Shown piece after piece: positions 18,574 to 27,171 of a stretch of DNA of 64,000 bases (its first letter is position 1; every line of letters begins with the position of its first letter). A model generated the notes under the pieces. The model was not told the DNA's origin. It ran no database searches and saw nothing but the letters and a program-made list of their open reading frames with translations. The stretch is taken from NCBI RefSeq assembly GCF_900078315.1, contig NZ_FKBS01000025.1, positions 310,001 through 374,000 on the forward strand, given 5' to 3'. The DNA is from Bordetella ansorpii (lineage in GTDB: Bacteria > Pseudomonadota > Gammaproteobacteria > Burkholderiales > Burkholderiaceae_B). The translations under genes were made by a program, and so were the position numbers.

Positions 18574-20151
18574 ATGACCCAGACCATTCGCGCCCGCGAA
18601 GGCGCCGCCACACCTACGGCCGTGCTCAAGCACTGGCTGCACGACGGCCAGGAGATCGCCCTGCTGGACGTGCGCGAGCACGGCCTGTACGGCGAATCCC
18701 ATCTGTTCTACGCCGTCAATGCCCCCTACAGCCAGCTCGAATTCGACGCCGCCCGCCTGGTGCCGCGCAAGACGACACGCGTCGTCGTCTATGACGATGG
18801 CAACGGCGACGCCACGGCCGGCAAGGCGGCCGCCGCGCTGGCCGCGCAAGGTTACGAAGACGTCACGGTGCTGGAGGGCGGTGCGGCCGCCTGGAGGGCC
18901 GCGGGCTACCAGCTATTCGCGGGCGTGAACCTGCCCAGCAAGACCTTCGGCGAACTGGCCGAACACGAACTCCACACGCCCGCCATCGGCGCGGACGAGC
19001 TGAACCGCCGCATCCAGGCCGGCGAAAACCTGGTGGTGCTGGACGGCCGGCCGTTCACCGAATACCAGAAGATGAGCATCCCCACCGCCACCTGCTGCCC
19101 CAATGGCGAGCTGGCCCTGCGCGTGGACGATCTGGTGCCCGACGAGTCGACCACCATCGTCATCAACTGCGCGGGCCGTACCCGCAGCATCATCGGCGCG
19201 CAGACGCTGATCAACCTGGGCGTGAAGAACCCGGTCTACGCGCTGGAGAACGGCACGCAGGGCTGGTACCTGAAGGACTACGCGCTGGATCATGGCCAGG
19301 CCCGCCGCCATGCGCTGCAGACCGCGCCGCAATCGCTCCAGAAGGCCCGCGTGCGCGCCCAGGCCCTGGCCACGCGCTTCGGCATCGAGACGATATCGGC
19401 CACGCAATTGCAGGCCTTGCAGGCCGACACGTCGCGCACCACCTACGTCTTCGACGTGCGCACACCCGAGGAATACCGCGCGGGCACGTATGCCGGCGCC
19501 GCGCACGCCCCCGGCGGCCAGCTGATCCAGGCCACCGACCAGTACGCTGGCACGCGCGGTGCGCGGCTGGTGCTGGTGGACGGCGAAGGCGTGCGCGCCC
19601 CGACCGTCGCCACCTGGATGCGCCAGTTGGGCTGGGAGGTCTATGTGCTGGAAACCACCGCGCTGGACGCCACGCCCCCAGCCGCCATCCCAATACCAGG
19701 CACGCTGGCCCGCATCGACAGCACCGCGGCCCGGAAGCTGCACGACGAAGGCGCCCTCTTCATCGACGTGCGCCCCAGCATGGCCTACCGCAAGAACCAC
19801 ATCGCCGGCGCGCAATGGAGCATTCGCGGCAAGGCCGCCGCCCCCGCCGGCCGTTCGGTGGTGCTGGTGGCCGACGACGCCCGCGTGGCCGAACTGTATG
19901 CCCGCGACCTGCCCGCCGGCCATGCACCGCTGCTGCTGACCGAAGGCGCCGCCCAATGGGCCGCCGCTGGCCTGCCGCGCGAAGCCACGCCGGATTTGCC
20001 GCCGGACGCGGACTGCATCGACTTCCTCTTCTTCGTGCATGACCGCCACAGCGGCAACAAGGCCGCGGCGATCAAGTACCTGGAATGGGAGACCAATCTG
20101 GTCACCCAGATCGACGAGCGCGAACGCGCCTCGTACCGCTTCGCCCCCTGA
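18574..20151 (+). CDS. Four-domain rhodanese-like protein
   Basis: Cytoplasmic protein of 525 residues with no signal peptide, built of four rhodanese-like domains at about 12-115, 137-240, 275-365 and 382-470. Only domain 2 has an active-site cysteine: Cys199 in VINCAGRTRS. In domain 1 (VVYDDGN), domain 3 (LVLVDGEG) and domain 4 (VLVADDAR) the position is Asp. Rhodaneses move sulfane sulfur from thiosulfate or persulfides to an acceptor; the inactive domains may bind partners or substrate. After domain 4 a conserved-looking tail (residues 480-525) follows. The position between a C-S lyase and an amino-acid importer points to handling sulfur released from cystine-like compounds. The ATG at 18574 is chosen over an upstream TTG. 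Confidence 0.88.
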   Translation: MTQTIRAREGAATPTAVLKHWLHDGQEIALLDVREHGLYGESHLFYAVNAPYSQLEFDAARLVPRKTTRVVVYDDGNGDATAGKAAAALAAQGYEDVTVLEGGAAAWRAAGYQLFAGVNLPSKTFGELAEHELHTPAIGADELNRRIQAGENLVVLDGRPFTEYQKMSIPTATCCPNGELALRVDDLVPDESTTIVINCAGRTRSIIGAQTLINLGVKNPVYALENGTQGWYLKDYALDHGQARRHALQTAPQSLQKARVRAQALATRFGIETISATQLQALQADTSRTTYVFDVRTPEEYRAGTYAGAAHAPGGQLIQATDQYAGTRGARLVLVDGEGVRAPTVATWMRQLGWEVYVLETTALDATPPAAIPIPGTLARIDSTAARKLHDEGALFIDVRPSMAYRKNHIAGAQWSIRGKAAAPAGRSVVLVADDARVAELYARDLPAGHAPLLLTEGAAQWAAAGLPREATPDLPPDADCIDFLFFVHDRHSGNKAAAIKYLEWETNLVTQIDERERASYRFAP

Positions 20152-20185
20152 GGCGACGGCGGCGGGTGCCCCCGCCGCCGTCGCC
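20152..20185 (+). other. Perfect 15-bp stem-loop upstream of the binding-protein gene
   Basis: GGCGACGGCGGCGGG pairs fully with its complement around TGCC, starting one base after the rhodanese stop. There is no T-run. With the stem-loop at 21037-21060 it brackets the binding-protein gene, as in operons where that mRNA segment is selectively stabilised. Confidence 0.65.
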
Positions 20186-20210
20186 ATCAATACATTCCAA
20201 GGAGAAAGCC

Positions 20211-21029
20211 ATGAAGCCGTTCCTCGCCGTTGCCATGACCCTGCTTGCCCTGTCCTCGACTGCCCAGGCGCGAGACCTGAAAGAGATCGAAGGCAGCAAG
20301 AAGCTGATCTGCGGCACCCAGAGCGCCAGCGAACCCTACGCCTTCCAGGACCCCGCCACGCGCAAGTTCGTCGGGTACGACGTGGACGTGTGCCAGGCGC
20401 TGGCCCGCGGCCTGGGGGTCGAGCTGGAGCACAAGCCGCTGTCCACCGAAGCCCGCATCCCCGAGCTGAAGATGGGCCGCGTGGACGTGGTGGCCGGCTC
20501 GATGGCCTATCTGCCGGAACGCGCCACGCAGGTGGACTACAGCGTGCAGTACCTGCAAGGCAGCATCAAGGTGCTGGTGCGCCGCGACGACAGGATCGAC
20601 TCGCTGGCCAAGCTGGAAGGCAAGCGCATCTGCGCCAGCAAGGGCTCGTCCTCGGCGGCGCTGGCCACGCGCGTGCTGGCCAAGTCGCAGATCGTGACCT
20701 ATCAGGACCTGGCCACCTGCTACCTGGGCCTGCAGAACGGCAAGGTCGACGGCATCTCGGCCGGCGAACTGACGCTCAAGCGCTTCGAAATCGAATCGGC
20801 CAAGTCGGGCTCGGCCGCCGTGCTGGTCAACGAGCCGCTGTTCACCGAGCGGATCGGCGTGGTGGTCTCCAAGGGCAACACCGAACTGCTGGAAGCCATC
20901 AACAAGGTCATCGCCAGGATGGACAAGGATGGCGAGCTGGACGGCATCTACGCCAAGTGGCTGGGTAAGAACTCCATCTACAAGCTGACCCGCCAGTTCA
21001 AGGTCGAACCGGTCGCACAGGCCAACTGA
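20211..21029 (+). CDS. Amino-acid ABC transporter substrate-binding protein
   Basis: Periplasmic family-3 solute-binding protein for a polar amino acid. A signal peptide covers residues 1-20 (cleavage after STAQA). The mature protein carries family segments such as GYDVDVCQALARGLG and VDVVAGSMAYLPER. At 272 residues it is complete. A strong AAGGAGA site precedes the ATG. The ligand is inferred, not shown: the neighbouring sulfur enzymes suggest cystine, cysteine or a related sulfur amino acid. Confidence 0.9.
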   Translation: MKPFLAVAMTLLALSSTAQARDLKEIEGSKKLICGTQSASEPYAFQDPATRKFVGYDVDVCQALARGLGVELEHKPLSTEARIPELKMGRVDVVAGSMAYLPERATQVDYSVQYLQGSIKVLVRRDDRIDSLAKLEGKRICASKGSSSAALATRVLAKSQIVTYQDLATCYLGLQNGKVDGISAGELTLKRFEIESAKSGSAAVLVNEPLFTERIGVVVSKGNTELLEAINKVIARMDKDGELDGIYAKWLGKNSIYKLTRQFKVEPVAQAN

Positions 21030-21036
21030 GGATGAC

Positions 21037-21060
21037 GCGGCGGCGCGCGAGCGCCGCCGC
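21037..21060 (+). other. Perfect 10-bp stem-loop downstream of the binding-protein gene
   Basis: GCGGCGGCGC pairs with GCGCCGCCGC around GCGA, between the binding-protein stop and the first permease gene. No T-run follows, so read-through into the permeases is expected. Confidence 0.6.
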
Positions 21061-21069
21061 GGCCGCATT

Positions 21070-21765
21070 ATGGATCTGGATATCTCATTCCTGCTGCAGG
21101 GGCAGTACGGCACGCTGCTGCTGAACGGCCTGCAGACCACCATCCTGCTGTTCGCGCTGGCCTGGGGCTGTGGCATGGCGGTGGCCCTGGCCATCGTGCT
21201 GCTGCGCGCGATTCCCTTCAAGCCGCTGGACGCGGTGATGTCGCTGTTCGTGGAATACCACCGCAACGTGCCGACCGTGGTGCAGATCATGGTGTGGTAC
21301 TTCGGCATGCCCGAGGTGCTGCCGGCGGGCCTCAAGGCCTACGTGAACTCGGGCAACACCGAGATCCTGTTCGCCGTGGTGGCCCTGTCGCTGAACGTCA
21401 GCGCGTACATGTCGGAAGACCTGCGTTCCGGCCTGAAGGCCATTCCGGCCGCGCAGGTGGAAGCGGGCCGCTCCATCGGCCTGGGCTTTCTTCAGGCCAT
21501 GCGCTATGTGATCCTGCCCCAGGCGCTGCGCATCGCCGTGCCGCCGCTGGTCAACCGCTCGCTGATCCTGTTCAAGGACACGAGCCTGGCCATGGTGATC
21601 GGCGTGACCGAGCTGACCTACGAGGCCAAGAACATCGACAACCTGACCTTCCGAACGTTCGACATCTTCGCCGTCACGACGCTGATCTACCTGCTGTGCT
21701 CGCTGGTGATCATGTTCGCGGGCAGCCGTATCGAACGCGCCTTTCCTTCGGCATACAAGGGGTAA
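21070..21765 (+). CDS. Polar amino-acid ABC transporter permease 1
   Basis: Inner-membrane subunit of the HisM/GlnP type, 231 residues with about five transmembrane segments. The EAA loop contacting the ATPase is visible as [24 protein letters not shown]. It pairs with the permease encoded three bases downstream to form a heterodimeric channel. It shares the operon with the binding protein and ATPase. Confidence 0.92.
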   Translation: MDLDISFLLQGQYGTLLLNGLQTTILLFALAWGCGMAVALAIVLLRAIPFKPLDAVMSLFVEYHRNVPTVVQIMVWYFGMPEVLPAGLKAYVNSGNTEILFAVVALSLNVSAYMSEDLRSGLKAIPAAQVEAGRSIGLGFLQAMRYVILPQALRIAVPPLVNRSLILFKDTSLAMVIGVTELTYEAKNIDNLTFRTFDIFAVTTLIYLLCSLVIMFAGSRIERAFPSAYKG

Positions 21766-21768
21766 GCC

Positions 21769-22461
21769 ATGCTGGAGATCCTGCACAAATACGGCGTGAT
21801 GTTCCTGGTGGGCTCGTGGCCCGAGGGGCCGCTGGGCGGCTTCGCGGCCACGCTGGTGCTGGCCGCGCTTGGCCTGGCGCTGGCGTTTCCGATCGCCGTG
21901 CTGCTGGGCTTCGCCCGGGCCGGCCAGATCCGCGCGCTGCGCGTCCTGGCCACCTGCTGGGTGACGGCGTTCCGCGGCGTGCCGCTGATCATGATCATTT
22001 TCTGGGCCTATTTCGCCGTGCCGCTGGTGACGGGCATGACGATCTCGGCCTTCAAGACGGCGCTGGTGGCGATCGTGCTGTACGAAAGCGCCTTCCTGGC
22101 GGAGATCGTGCGCGCCGGCCTGCAAGGCCTGCCGCGCGGCCAGACCGAGGCGGCGCGTTCCGTGGGCCTGTCGTACTGGCGCAGCATGCGCTACGTGATC
22201 CTGCCACAGGCGCTGGTGAACATGATTCCGTCGCTGGTCAGCCAGTTCGTGTCCACCATCAAGGCAACCTCCATCGTCTACATCATCGGCGTCGAGGAAG
22301 TGACCTTCGTGGGCCAGCAGGTCAACAGCATCGAACTGACCTCGGCCTTGCAGACTTATCTCATCCTGGCGGGCTTCTACTTCGTGATCTGCTGGGCGCT
22401 GTCGCGCCTGGCCCGGCTCGTCGAGGTCCGCATCCAGAAGCGCCGGCTGGGACTGGCGTAA
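21769..22461 (+). CDS. Polar amino-acid ABC transporter permease 2
   Basis: Second inner-membrane subunit, 230 residues, again with the EAA loop ([23 protein letters not shown]) and about five membrane segments. It begins three bases after the first permease stop, indicating translational coupling. Like its partner it belongs to the His/Glu/Gln/Arg permease family; it does not identify the substrate. Confidence 0.92.
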   Translation: MLEILHKYGVMFLVGSWPEGPLGGFAATLVLAALGLALAFPIAVLLGFARAGQIRALRVLATCWVTAFRGVPLIMIIFWAYFAVPLVTGMTISAFKTALVAIVLYESAFLAEIVRAGLQGLPRGQTEAARSVGLSYWRSMRYVILPQALVNMIPSLVSQFVSTIKATSIVYIIGVEEVTFVGQQVNSIELTSALQTYLILAGFYFVICWALSRLARLVEVRIQKRRLGLA

Positions 22462-22474
22462 GAGGAATACCGTC

Positions 22475-23203
22475 ATGATCGAACTGAACCACGTCAACAA
22501 ATGGTACGGCGACTACCACGCGCTGAACGACGTCAACGGCCGTATCGAAAAAGGCGAGGTGCTGGTGGTGTGCGGCCCGTCGGGCTCGGGCAAATCGACG
22601 ATGATCCGCACGCTGAACCGCCTGGAAACCATCCAGAAGGGCGACATCACCATCGACGGCGCCAGCATCTACGACCCGAAACGGAACCTGAACAGGCTGC
22701 GCGCCTCGATCGGTTTCGTGTTCCAGCAGTTCAACCTGTTCCCGCATTATTCGGTGCGCGAGAACGTGACGCTGTCGGCCCGCAAGGTATTCGGCATCGG
22801 CGCCGACCAGGCCAACAAGTTGGCCGAGGAGCTGCTGGCCAAGGTGGGCCTGGCGCACAAGATCGACGCCATGCCCATCAACCTGTCGGGCGGCCAGCAG
22901 CAGCGCGTCGCGATCGCCCGCGCGCTGGCGCAGCGCCCGCCCGTCATCCTGTTCGACGAACCCACCAGCGCGCTGGACCCCGAGATGGTCTCGGAAGTGC
23001 TGGCGGTGATGAAGCAGTTGGCCTCGGAAGGCATGACGATGATCGTGGTGACGCACGAGATGGACTTCGCGCGCGAAGTGGCGGACCGCATCTGGTTCAT
23101 GGACGCGGGCAGCATTCTCGAGGACACCACGCCGCAAGCGTTCTTCAATGCACCGAAGCATCCCCGGGCCTGCAAGTTCCTGGAGGACGTGCGGCGCCAT
23201 TGA
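22475..23203 (+). CDS. Polar amino-acid ABC transporter ATP-binding protein
   Basis: Cytoplasmic ATPase of the GlnQ/HisP family, 242 residues. Walker A is GPSGSGKST near residue 31, the ABC signature LSGGQQQR near 137, and Walker [14 protein letters not shown] near 157, followed by the switch histidine in VVTHEMD. Thirteen bases separate it from the second permease. It is the last gene before a strong hairpin, so the operon probably ends here. Confidence 0.94.
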   Translation: MIELNHVNKWYGDYHALNDVNGRIEKGEVLVVCGPSGSGKSTMIRTLNRLETIQKGDITIDGASIYDPKRNLNRLRASIGFVFQQFNLFPHYSVRENVTLSARKVFGIGADQANKLAEELLAKVGLAHKIDAMPINLSGGQQQRVAIARALAQRPPVILFDEPTSALDPEMVSEVLAVMKQLASEGMTMIVVTHEMDFAREVADRIWFMDAGSILEDTTPQAFFNAPKHPRACKFLEDVRRH

Positions 23204-23258
23204 AGGCGGCTTGGCGGGCCTCGTCCCTGTACAGGCCCGCCCCCTTGCGCTATGTTCC

Positions 23259-23310
23259 AGGGCCTGCCCGCACGGGATCGCCGCAGAGCGATCCCGTGCG
23301 GGCAGGCCCT
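23259..23310 (+). terminator. 23-bp perfect hairpin ending the sulfur/ABC operon
   Basis: Arms at 23259-23281 and 23288-23310 pair completely (AGGGCCTGCCCGCACGG inward) around the loop CGCAGA. It stands between the ATPase gene and a LysR gene. There is no clear T-run after it, so it may combine weak termination with 3'-end protection. Confidence 0.6.
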
Positions 23311-23341
23311 TGTCGCAAGACCGACTGATCGAGGATCGCCC

Positions 23342-24211
23342 ATGCGCAACCTGGACCTGGACCTGCTGCGCACGCTGGTCGCCATCGCCGAGCACGATTC
23401 GTTCTCGGCGGCGGCCCAGAGCCTGCACAAGACGCAATCGGCCATCACCCAGCAGATGCAGCGGCTGGAAAGCCTGATCGACCTGCCGCTGTTCGAGAAG
23501 CGCGGCCGGCACAAGCAACTGTCCAGCCATGGAGAGAAACTCGTCACCTACGCGCGCCACATGCTGGCGATCAACGATGAAGCCCTGCGCTCGCTGCAGG
23601 ACAGCCTGCTCGAAGGCGAACTGCGCCTGGGCTCGCCGCACGACGTGGCCGACAGCATCCTGCCCAGCGTGCTGACGCACGTGGCCCGCACCTTTCCGCG
23701 CATCAAGCTGGAGATCCGCGTGGACCGCAGCCCCAACCTGATGACGGCGCTGCGCAACGGCGACCTGGACCTGACCGTGTCCACCCGCTTCGACCAGGAT
23801 TTCGAGGGCGTGGTGCTGCGCACCTCGCCGACCGTGTGGCTGTGCTCGGCCGACTACGTGCACGACAGCAGCGCGCCGGTGCCGCTGGTGCTGGCCGACG
23901 AGCCCAGCATCTTCCGCCGCCTGGCCTTGAATGCGCTGGAGCAGTACCGGGTACCCTGGCAGACCAACTACGTGGCGCCCAACCTGGTGGGCATCAAGGC
24001 GGCGCTGCGCGCCCGCCTAGGCATCACCGCGCGCAGCGTGGAGATGCTGGGTTCCGACCTGCGCGTGCTGGGCGAGAAGGACGGCCTGCCGCCCCTGCCC
24101 GACGTGAACTACTTCCTGTGGATCCGGCACGACCTGATCAACCCGCTGACGCGCCACGTATACGACATGCTGAAGACGAACCTGCGGCTGTCGGCGAACA
24201 ATCCGCAGTGA
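23342..24211 (+). CDS. LysR family transcriptional regulator
   Basis: DNA-binding regulator of 289 residues with the standard N-terminal winged helix-turn-helix (FSAAAQSLHKTQSAITQQMQRLE) and a periplasmic-binding-protein-like effector domain. It lies directly after the ABC transporter operon in the same direction but behind a strong hairpin, so it may have its own promoter. It is a reasonable candidate to control the sulfur/ABC cluster, possibly at the palindrome near 16643; this is inference. Confidence 0.9.
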   Translation: MRNLDLDLLRTLVAIAEHDSFSAAAQSLHKTQSAITQQMQRLESLIDLPLFEKRGRHKQLSSHGEKLVTYARHMLAINDEALRSLQDSLLEGELRLGSPHDVADSILPSVLTHVARTFPRIKLEIRVDRSPNLMTALRNGDLDLTVSTRFDQDFEGVVLRTSPTVWLCSADYVHDSSAPVPLVLADEPSIFRRLALNALEQYRVPWQTNYVAPNLVGIKAALRARLGITARSVEMLGSDLRVLGEKDGLPPLPDVNYFLWIRHDLINPLTRHVYDMLKTNLRLSANNPQ

Positions 24212-24250
24212 CGCGGCGGCATCCCGCCCGATGCCTCGGCCCGCGCCGCG

Positions 24251-24817
24251 TCAGGTTGTTCTTGGTGCGGCGTCGCTTGCCAGTATGGCGCTCGTGATGA
24301 GGTGAACGAGATGATCCGCCCGCGGCGCGAACGAGGGTTGGTCCACCGCCCACCCCAGCGCCGTGATCAAGGCGAACAAGTCGTCCCCATTCATGTCTGC
24401 GCGCGCCGTCCCCTTGTCCTGAGCGCGAAGCAGGAGCCGAGCGCCTGCCGAATGTACCGCCGCGCAGGACGCATAAAGGGCGGACTCCGTGTCCGTATGC
24501 GCGGCCGCCATCATGGCGACCACGCCCCGGTAGCTTTGCGTGAACACCACCAACTCCCGAAACCAGGTGAGAAGCGCCTGGTCCGCCGACGCCGATGTCT
24601 CGAGTTCGGCCGCCTTGCGCGTCAGCGCATCCAGGTGAGTACACAGCAACGCTTCGAATAAGGCCTCTCGCGTCGGGAAATGGCGAAGCAGGGTCGCCAG
24701 GCCAACGCCGGCACGGCGGGCGATGTCGCGCATGGACGCGTCGGCGCCGTGCTCGGCCACGACGTCGCGTGCAAACGTGAGGATCTGGCTGCGATTTTTC
24801 TGGGCGTCGGCGCGCAT
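24251..24817 (-). CDS. TetR family transcriptional regulator
   Basis: Repressor with an N-terminal TetR helix-turn-helix (SMRDIARRAGVGLATLLRHFPTREALFEALL) and a divergent ligand-binding domain; 188 residues from the ATG at 24817. The frame extends to 24859, but the longer start would put coding sequence across a perfect operator palindrome at 24833-24847, so the shorter form is preferred. It diverges from an SDR dehydrogenase gene, its likely target. Confidence 0.88.
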   Translation of the reverse strand: MRADAQKNRSQILTFARDVVAEHGADASMRDIARRAGVGLATLLRHFPTREALFEALLCTHLDALTRKAAELETSASADQALLTWFRELVVFTQSYRGVVAMMAAAHTDTESALYASCAAVHSAGARLLLRAQDKGTARADMNGDDLFALITALGWAVDQPSFAPRADHLVHLITSAILASDAAPRTT

Positions 24818-24832
24818 GGTCTGATTGACAAA

Positions 24833-24847
24833 TGGATCAGTGATCCA
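24833..24847. promoter_or_regulatory. TetR operator palindrome, copy 1
   Basis: TGGATCAGTGATCCA is a perfect inverted repeat (seven-base arms around one centre base) located 16 bases before the tetR start codon. An almost identical copy lies 28 bp away, centre to centre. Confidence 0.8.
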
Positions 24848-24860
24848 TATATTTCCCATC

Positions 24861-24875
24861 TGGATCGGTGATCCA
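24861..24875. promoter_or_regulatory. TetR operator palindrome, copy 2
   Basis: TGGATCGGTGATCCA differs from copy 1 at one arm position. The pair lies in the tetR/SDR divergent promoter, in position to repress both genes. Confidence 0.8.
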
Positions 24876-24938
24876 CATCATAACGCGCCAGACGGCATTC
24901 CTCTATTGCCGCGCGACGCCAGCCAATGGATAGCTGAC

Positions 24939-25673
24939 ATGAACAGACTGAATGGAAAGACCGCCGTCATCACCGGCGGCGCCACCGGCATCGGCCTTGC
25001 CACGGCAAAACGCTTCATCGAGGAAGGGGCTTTCGTCTTCATCTTCGGCCGCCGGCAGGAAGCGCTCGACGCCGCCGTGGCCGACCTGGGACCCAATGCA
25101 CGTGCGGTGCAGGGCTCTGTCTCGAATCCGGACGATCTCGACCGGCTCTACACCGCCGTGAAGGCGCACCGCGGAGCCCTCGACATTGTCTTCGCCAATG
25201 CCGCGGCGGGAAGCCCGCTTCGGCTGGGCGAGATCACCGCCGAGCACATCGACGAGACCTTCGACACCAATGTGAAGGGGTTGATCTTCACAGTCCAGAA
25301 AGCGCTGCCGCTGATGGGCCGAGGCGGTTCGATCATCCTGACGGGATCCAGCGCCGGCACCACGGGTGCCCCGGCATTCAGCGCCTACAGCGCCAGCAAG
25401 GCGGCCGTGCGCAACCTGGCTCGAACCTGGTCGGAGGATCTGAAAGGCACCGGCATCCGGGTAAACGTGCTGTCGCCCGGACCGACAGCGACCGAATTGG
25501 CGAAGGCAGCGCTGGGCGAGGAAGGCATGAAAGTCTTTGCCTCGATGAATCCCCTTCAGCGCATGGCCGATCCAGCAGAAATCGCGGCGGCGGCGGCCTT
25601 TCTCGCTTCGCACGACAGCAGCTTCATGACCGCCAGCGAGGTCGCCGTCGATGGCGGCCTGGCGCAAATCTGA
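24939..25673 (+). CDS. Short-chain dehydrogenase/reductase
   Basis: NAD(P)-dependent classical SDR of 244 residues. The cofactor motif is TGGATGIG near residue 12, NAAAG lies near 87, and the catalytic residues are Ser in GSSAGTTG and Tyr/Lys in YSASK near 150. The substrate is unknown. It follows the double TetR operator and is probably induced by an electrophile or alcohol sensed by the repressor. The next gene on the same strand encodes another NAD(P)-binding protein, 82 bases downstream. Confidence 0.9.
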   Translation: MNRLNGKTAVITGGATGIGLATAKRFIEEGAFVFIFGRRQEALDAAVADLGPNARAVQGSVSNPDDLDRLYTAVKAHRGALDIVFANAAAGSPLRLGEITAEHIDETFDTNVKGLIFTVQKALPLMGRGGSIILTGSSAGTTGAPAFSAYSASKAAVRNLARTWSEDLKGTGIRVNVLSPGPTATELAKAALGEEGMKVFASMNPLQRMADPAEIAAAAAFLASHDSSFMTASEVAVDGGLAQI

Positions 25674-25755
25674 CATACCGCGCCGGGCCGGTCATTCGGC
25701 TGATCCGGCTGTGCATACAGGGTCTGGCCACGCCAGGAATCCAAGGAAATAACTT

Positions 25756-26352
25756 ATGAACTACGCAATCATCGGCTTCGGCAAGATCGGCCAGGCCCTG
25801 GCCAAGGCCTTTGCCCGCAACGGCATCGCAGTGTCCGTGGCGACCACCCGCGACCCGGAGCGCTTTGCATCCGATGCCGCCGCGATCGGACCCGAGATCG
25901 TTCCCACGACCTTGGCGCAAGCCGTCAAAGCGGACATCGTCTTGCTGGCCGTCCGCTTCGAGTCGCACTCAGCCGTCGCGAAGGCACTGCCGACCTGGAA
26001 GGGCAAGATCATCGTCGACGCGATGAACACGTTGGCGTCGACCGAGGAACTGGACGGCTTCCCCTCCTCCGCCGTCGTCGCGAAAGCGTTCACCGGAGCC
26101 AGGCTGGTGAAGGGCTTCAACCACTTGGCCGCTGCCGTACTTGCCCAGGATCCGGCCGTACACGGCGGCAAGAGAGTCGTTTTCCTGGCAAGCGACAATG
26201 AAGACGCCGCCGCGCAGGTCGGTACGCTTGCGGAAAGCCTCGGCTTCGCACCGATCCCGCTCGGCGGGCTTTCTGAAGGCGGACTGCTTGTGCATGCGCT
26301 CGGCGGCAGTTGGGGCCACCTGATCTTCAAGGATCTGGTCAAGTTCAACTGA
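25756..26352 (+). CDS. NADPH-dependent F420 reductase-like NAD(P)-binding protein
   Basis: Rossmann-fold oxidoreductase of 198 residues in the NADP oxidoreductase/F420-reductase superfamily. The nucleotide site GFGKIGQAL starts at residue 7 and VDAMNTLAS resembles the superfamily core. F420 is not expected in this lineage, so the real substrate is unknown; relatives reduce flavins or small carbonyls. AAGGAAATAACTT precedes the ATG. It is likely co-transcribed with the SDR under TetR control. Confidence 0.8.
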   Translation: MNYAIIGFGKIGQALAKAFARNGIAVSVATTRDPERFASDAAAIGPEIVPTTLAQAVKADIVLLAVRFESHSAVAKALPTWKGKIIVDAMNTLASTEELDGFPSSAVVAKAFTGARLVKGFNHLAAAVLAQDPAVHGGKRVVFLASDNEDAAAQVGTLAESLGFAPIPLGGLSEGGLLVHALGGSWGHLIFKDLVKFN

Positions 26353-26394
26353 CGGCGTGATCGCAGATCGCAAGCCCGATGCCGCCTCACCATG

Positions 26395-26437
26395 AAAAAC
26401 ACCCCGGAGGCTGGATCGGTATCCGGCTTCCGGGGTG
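26395..26437 (-). terminator. Intrinsic terminator of the tyrS-PEBP operon
   Basis: CACCCCGGA and TCCGGGGTG form the stem, with an additional inner pairing (GGAT/ATCC). On the minus strand it is followed by TTTTTC, a proper U-run just downstream of the PEBP gene. Confidence 0.85.
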
Positions 26438-26481
26438 CGTGTGCAAGCAGGGCGTTCCTGCCTGCAATGGCCCTGCGCGGA

Positions 26482-27138
26482 TCAGGTGCTGCTGGTCGCG
26501 CCGATCTGCCTGGGCGCCAGATCGGGGTTCAGCGTGTAGGTGCCGGTGATGGACGCCTGGGCCAACACGTGGCCCTGGATGGCCTTGAGCGCATCCTCGC
26601 CGGTGAAGCTGCCCTGCAGGCCCAGCGAGGCCTTGTCCAGCGCATACAGCGTGAACGTGTAGCGGTGCACCAGGGCATCGTTCCAGGGCGGGCACGGACC
26701 GTCGTAGCCGAAGTATTCGCCGCTCATGTCGTGATCGGCCGCGAACCACTGCGTGTAGCTGTTGACGCCCTGGCGCGCGTTCATCGGCGCCAGCGGGCCG
26801 CCCTTGCCGCGCGGGGTGATGCCGTTGGAGAACGCCCCTTCGTCGATCTCGCGCAGGTCGGCCGGCAGGTCGACCAGCACCCAATGGAAGAAGTCGACGC
26901 GCGGCAGGTCGGCAGGCACCGTGCGCCCCTCCTGGTTGACGTCGTCGGGCTTGGACGGCACGTCCGGATCGTGGGCGATCAGGGCGAACGACTGGGTGCC
27001 CGTGGGCACGTCGTCCCAGGAGAACTGCGGGTTCAGGTTGTCGGCCAGCGCCACGTGCGACTGGGTGTCGATCCGCCCGAAGGCGTAACGCTCGGGGATG
27101 GACTCGCTGTCTTGGAAGGAAAGACTCGAAAGTTTCAT
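26482..27138 (-). CDS. YbhB/YbcL family PEBP-like protein
   Basis: Member of the phosphatidylethanolamine-binding (Raf kinase inhibitor-like) family, 218 residues. The ligand-pocket motifs DPDVPS, HWVLVDLP and GPCPPW are visible. The bacterial function is not established. It has no signal peptide and should be cytoplasmic. GGAGC precedes the ATG. It lies 33 bases downstream of tyrS and ends at an intrinsic terminator. Confidence 0.9.
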   Translation of the reverse strand: MKLSSLSFQDSESIPERYAFGRIDTQSHVALADNLNPQFSWDDVPTGTQSFALIAHDPDVPSKPDDVNQEGRTVPADLPRVDFFHWVLVDLPADLREIDEGAFSNGITPRGKGGPLAPMNARQGVNSYTQWFAADHDMSGEYFGYDGPCPPWNDALVHRYTFTLYALDKASLGLQGSFTGEDALKAIQGHVLAQASITGTYTLNPDLAPRQIGATSST

Positions 27139-27171
27139 GTCTAGCTCCTGGAGAAATGCCGTAGGCGCTTC

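Noticed and set aside
25756-26352. The F420-reductase resemblance as evidence of F420 metabolism
   Set aside because: No F420 biosynthesis genes are visible, and the superfamily includes many NADPH-dependent enzymes with other substrates.
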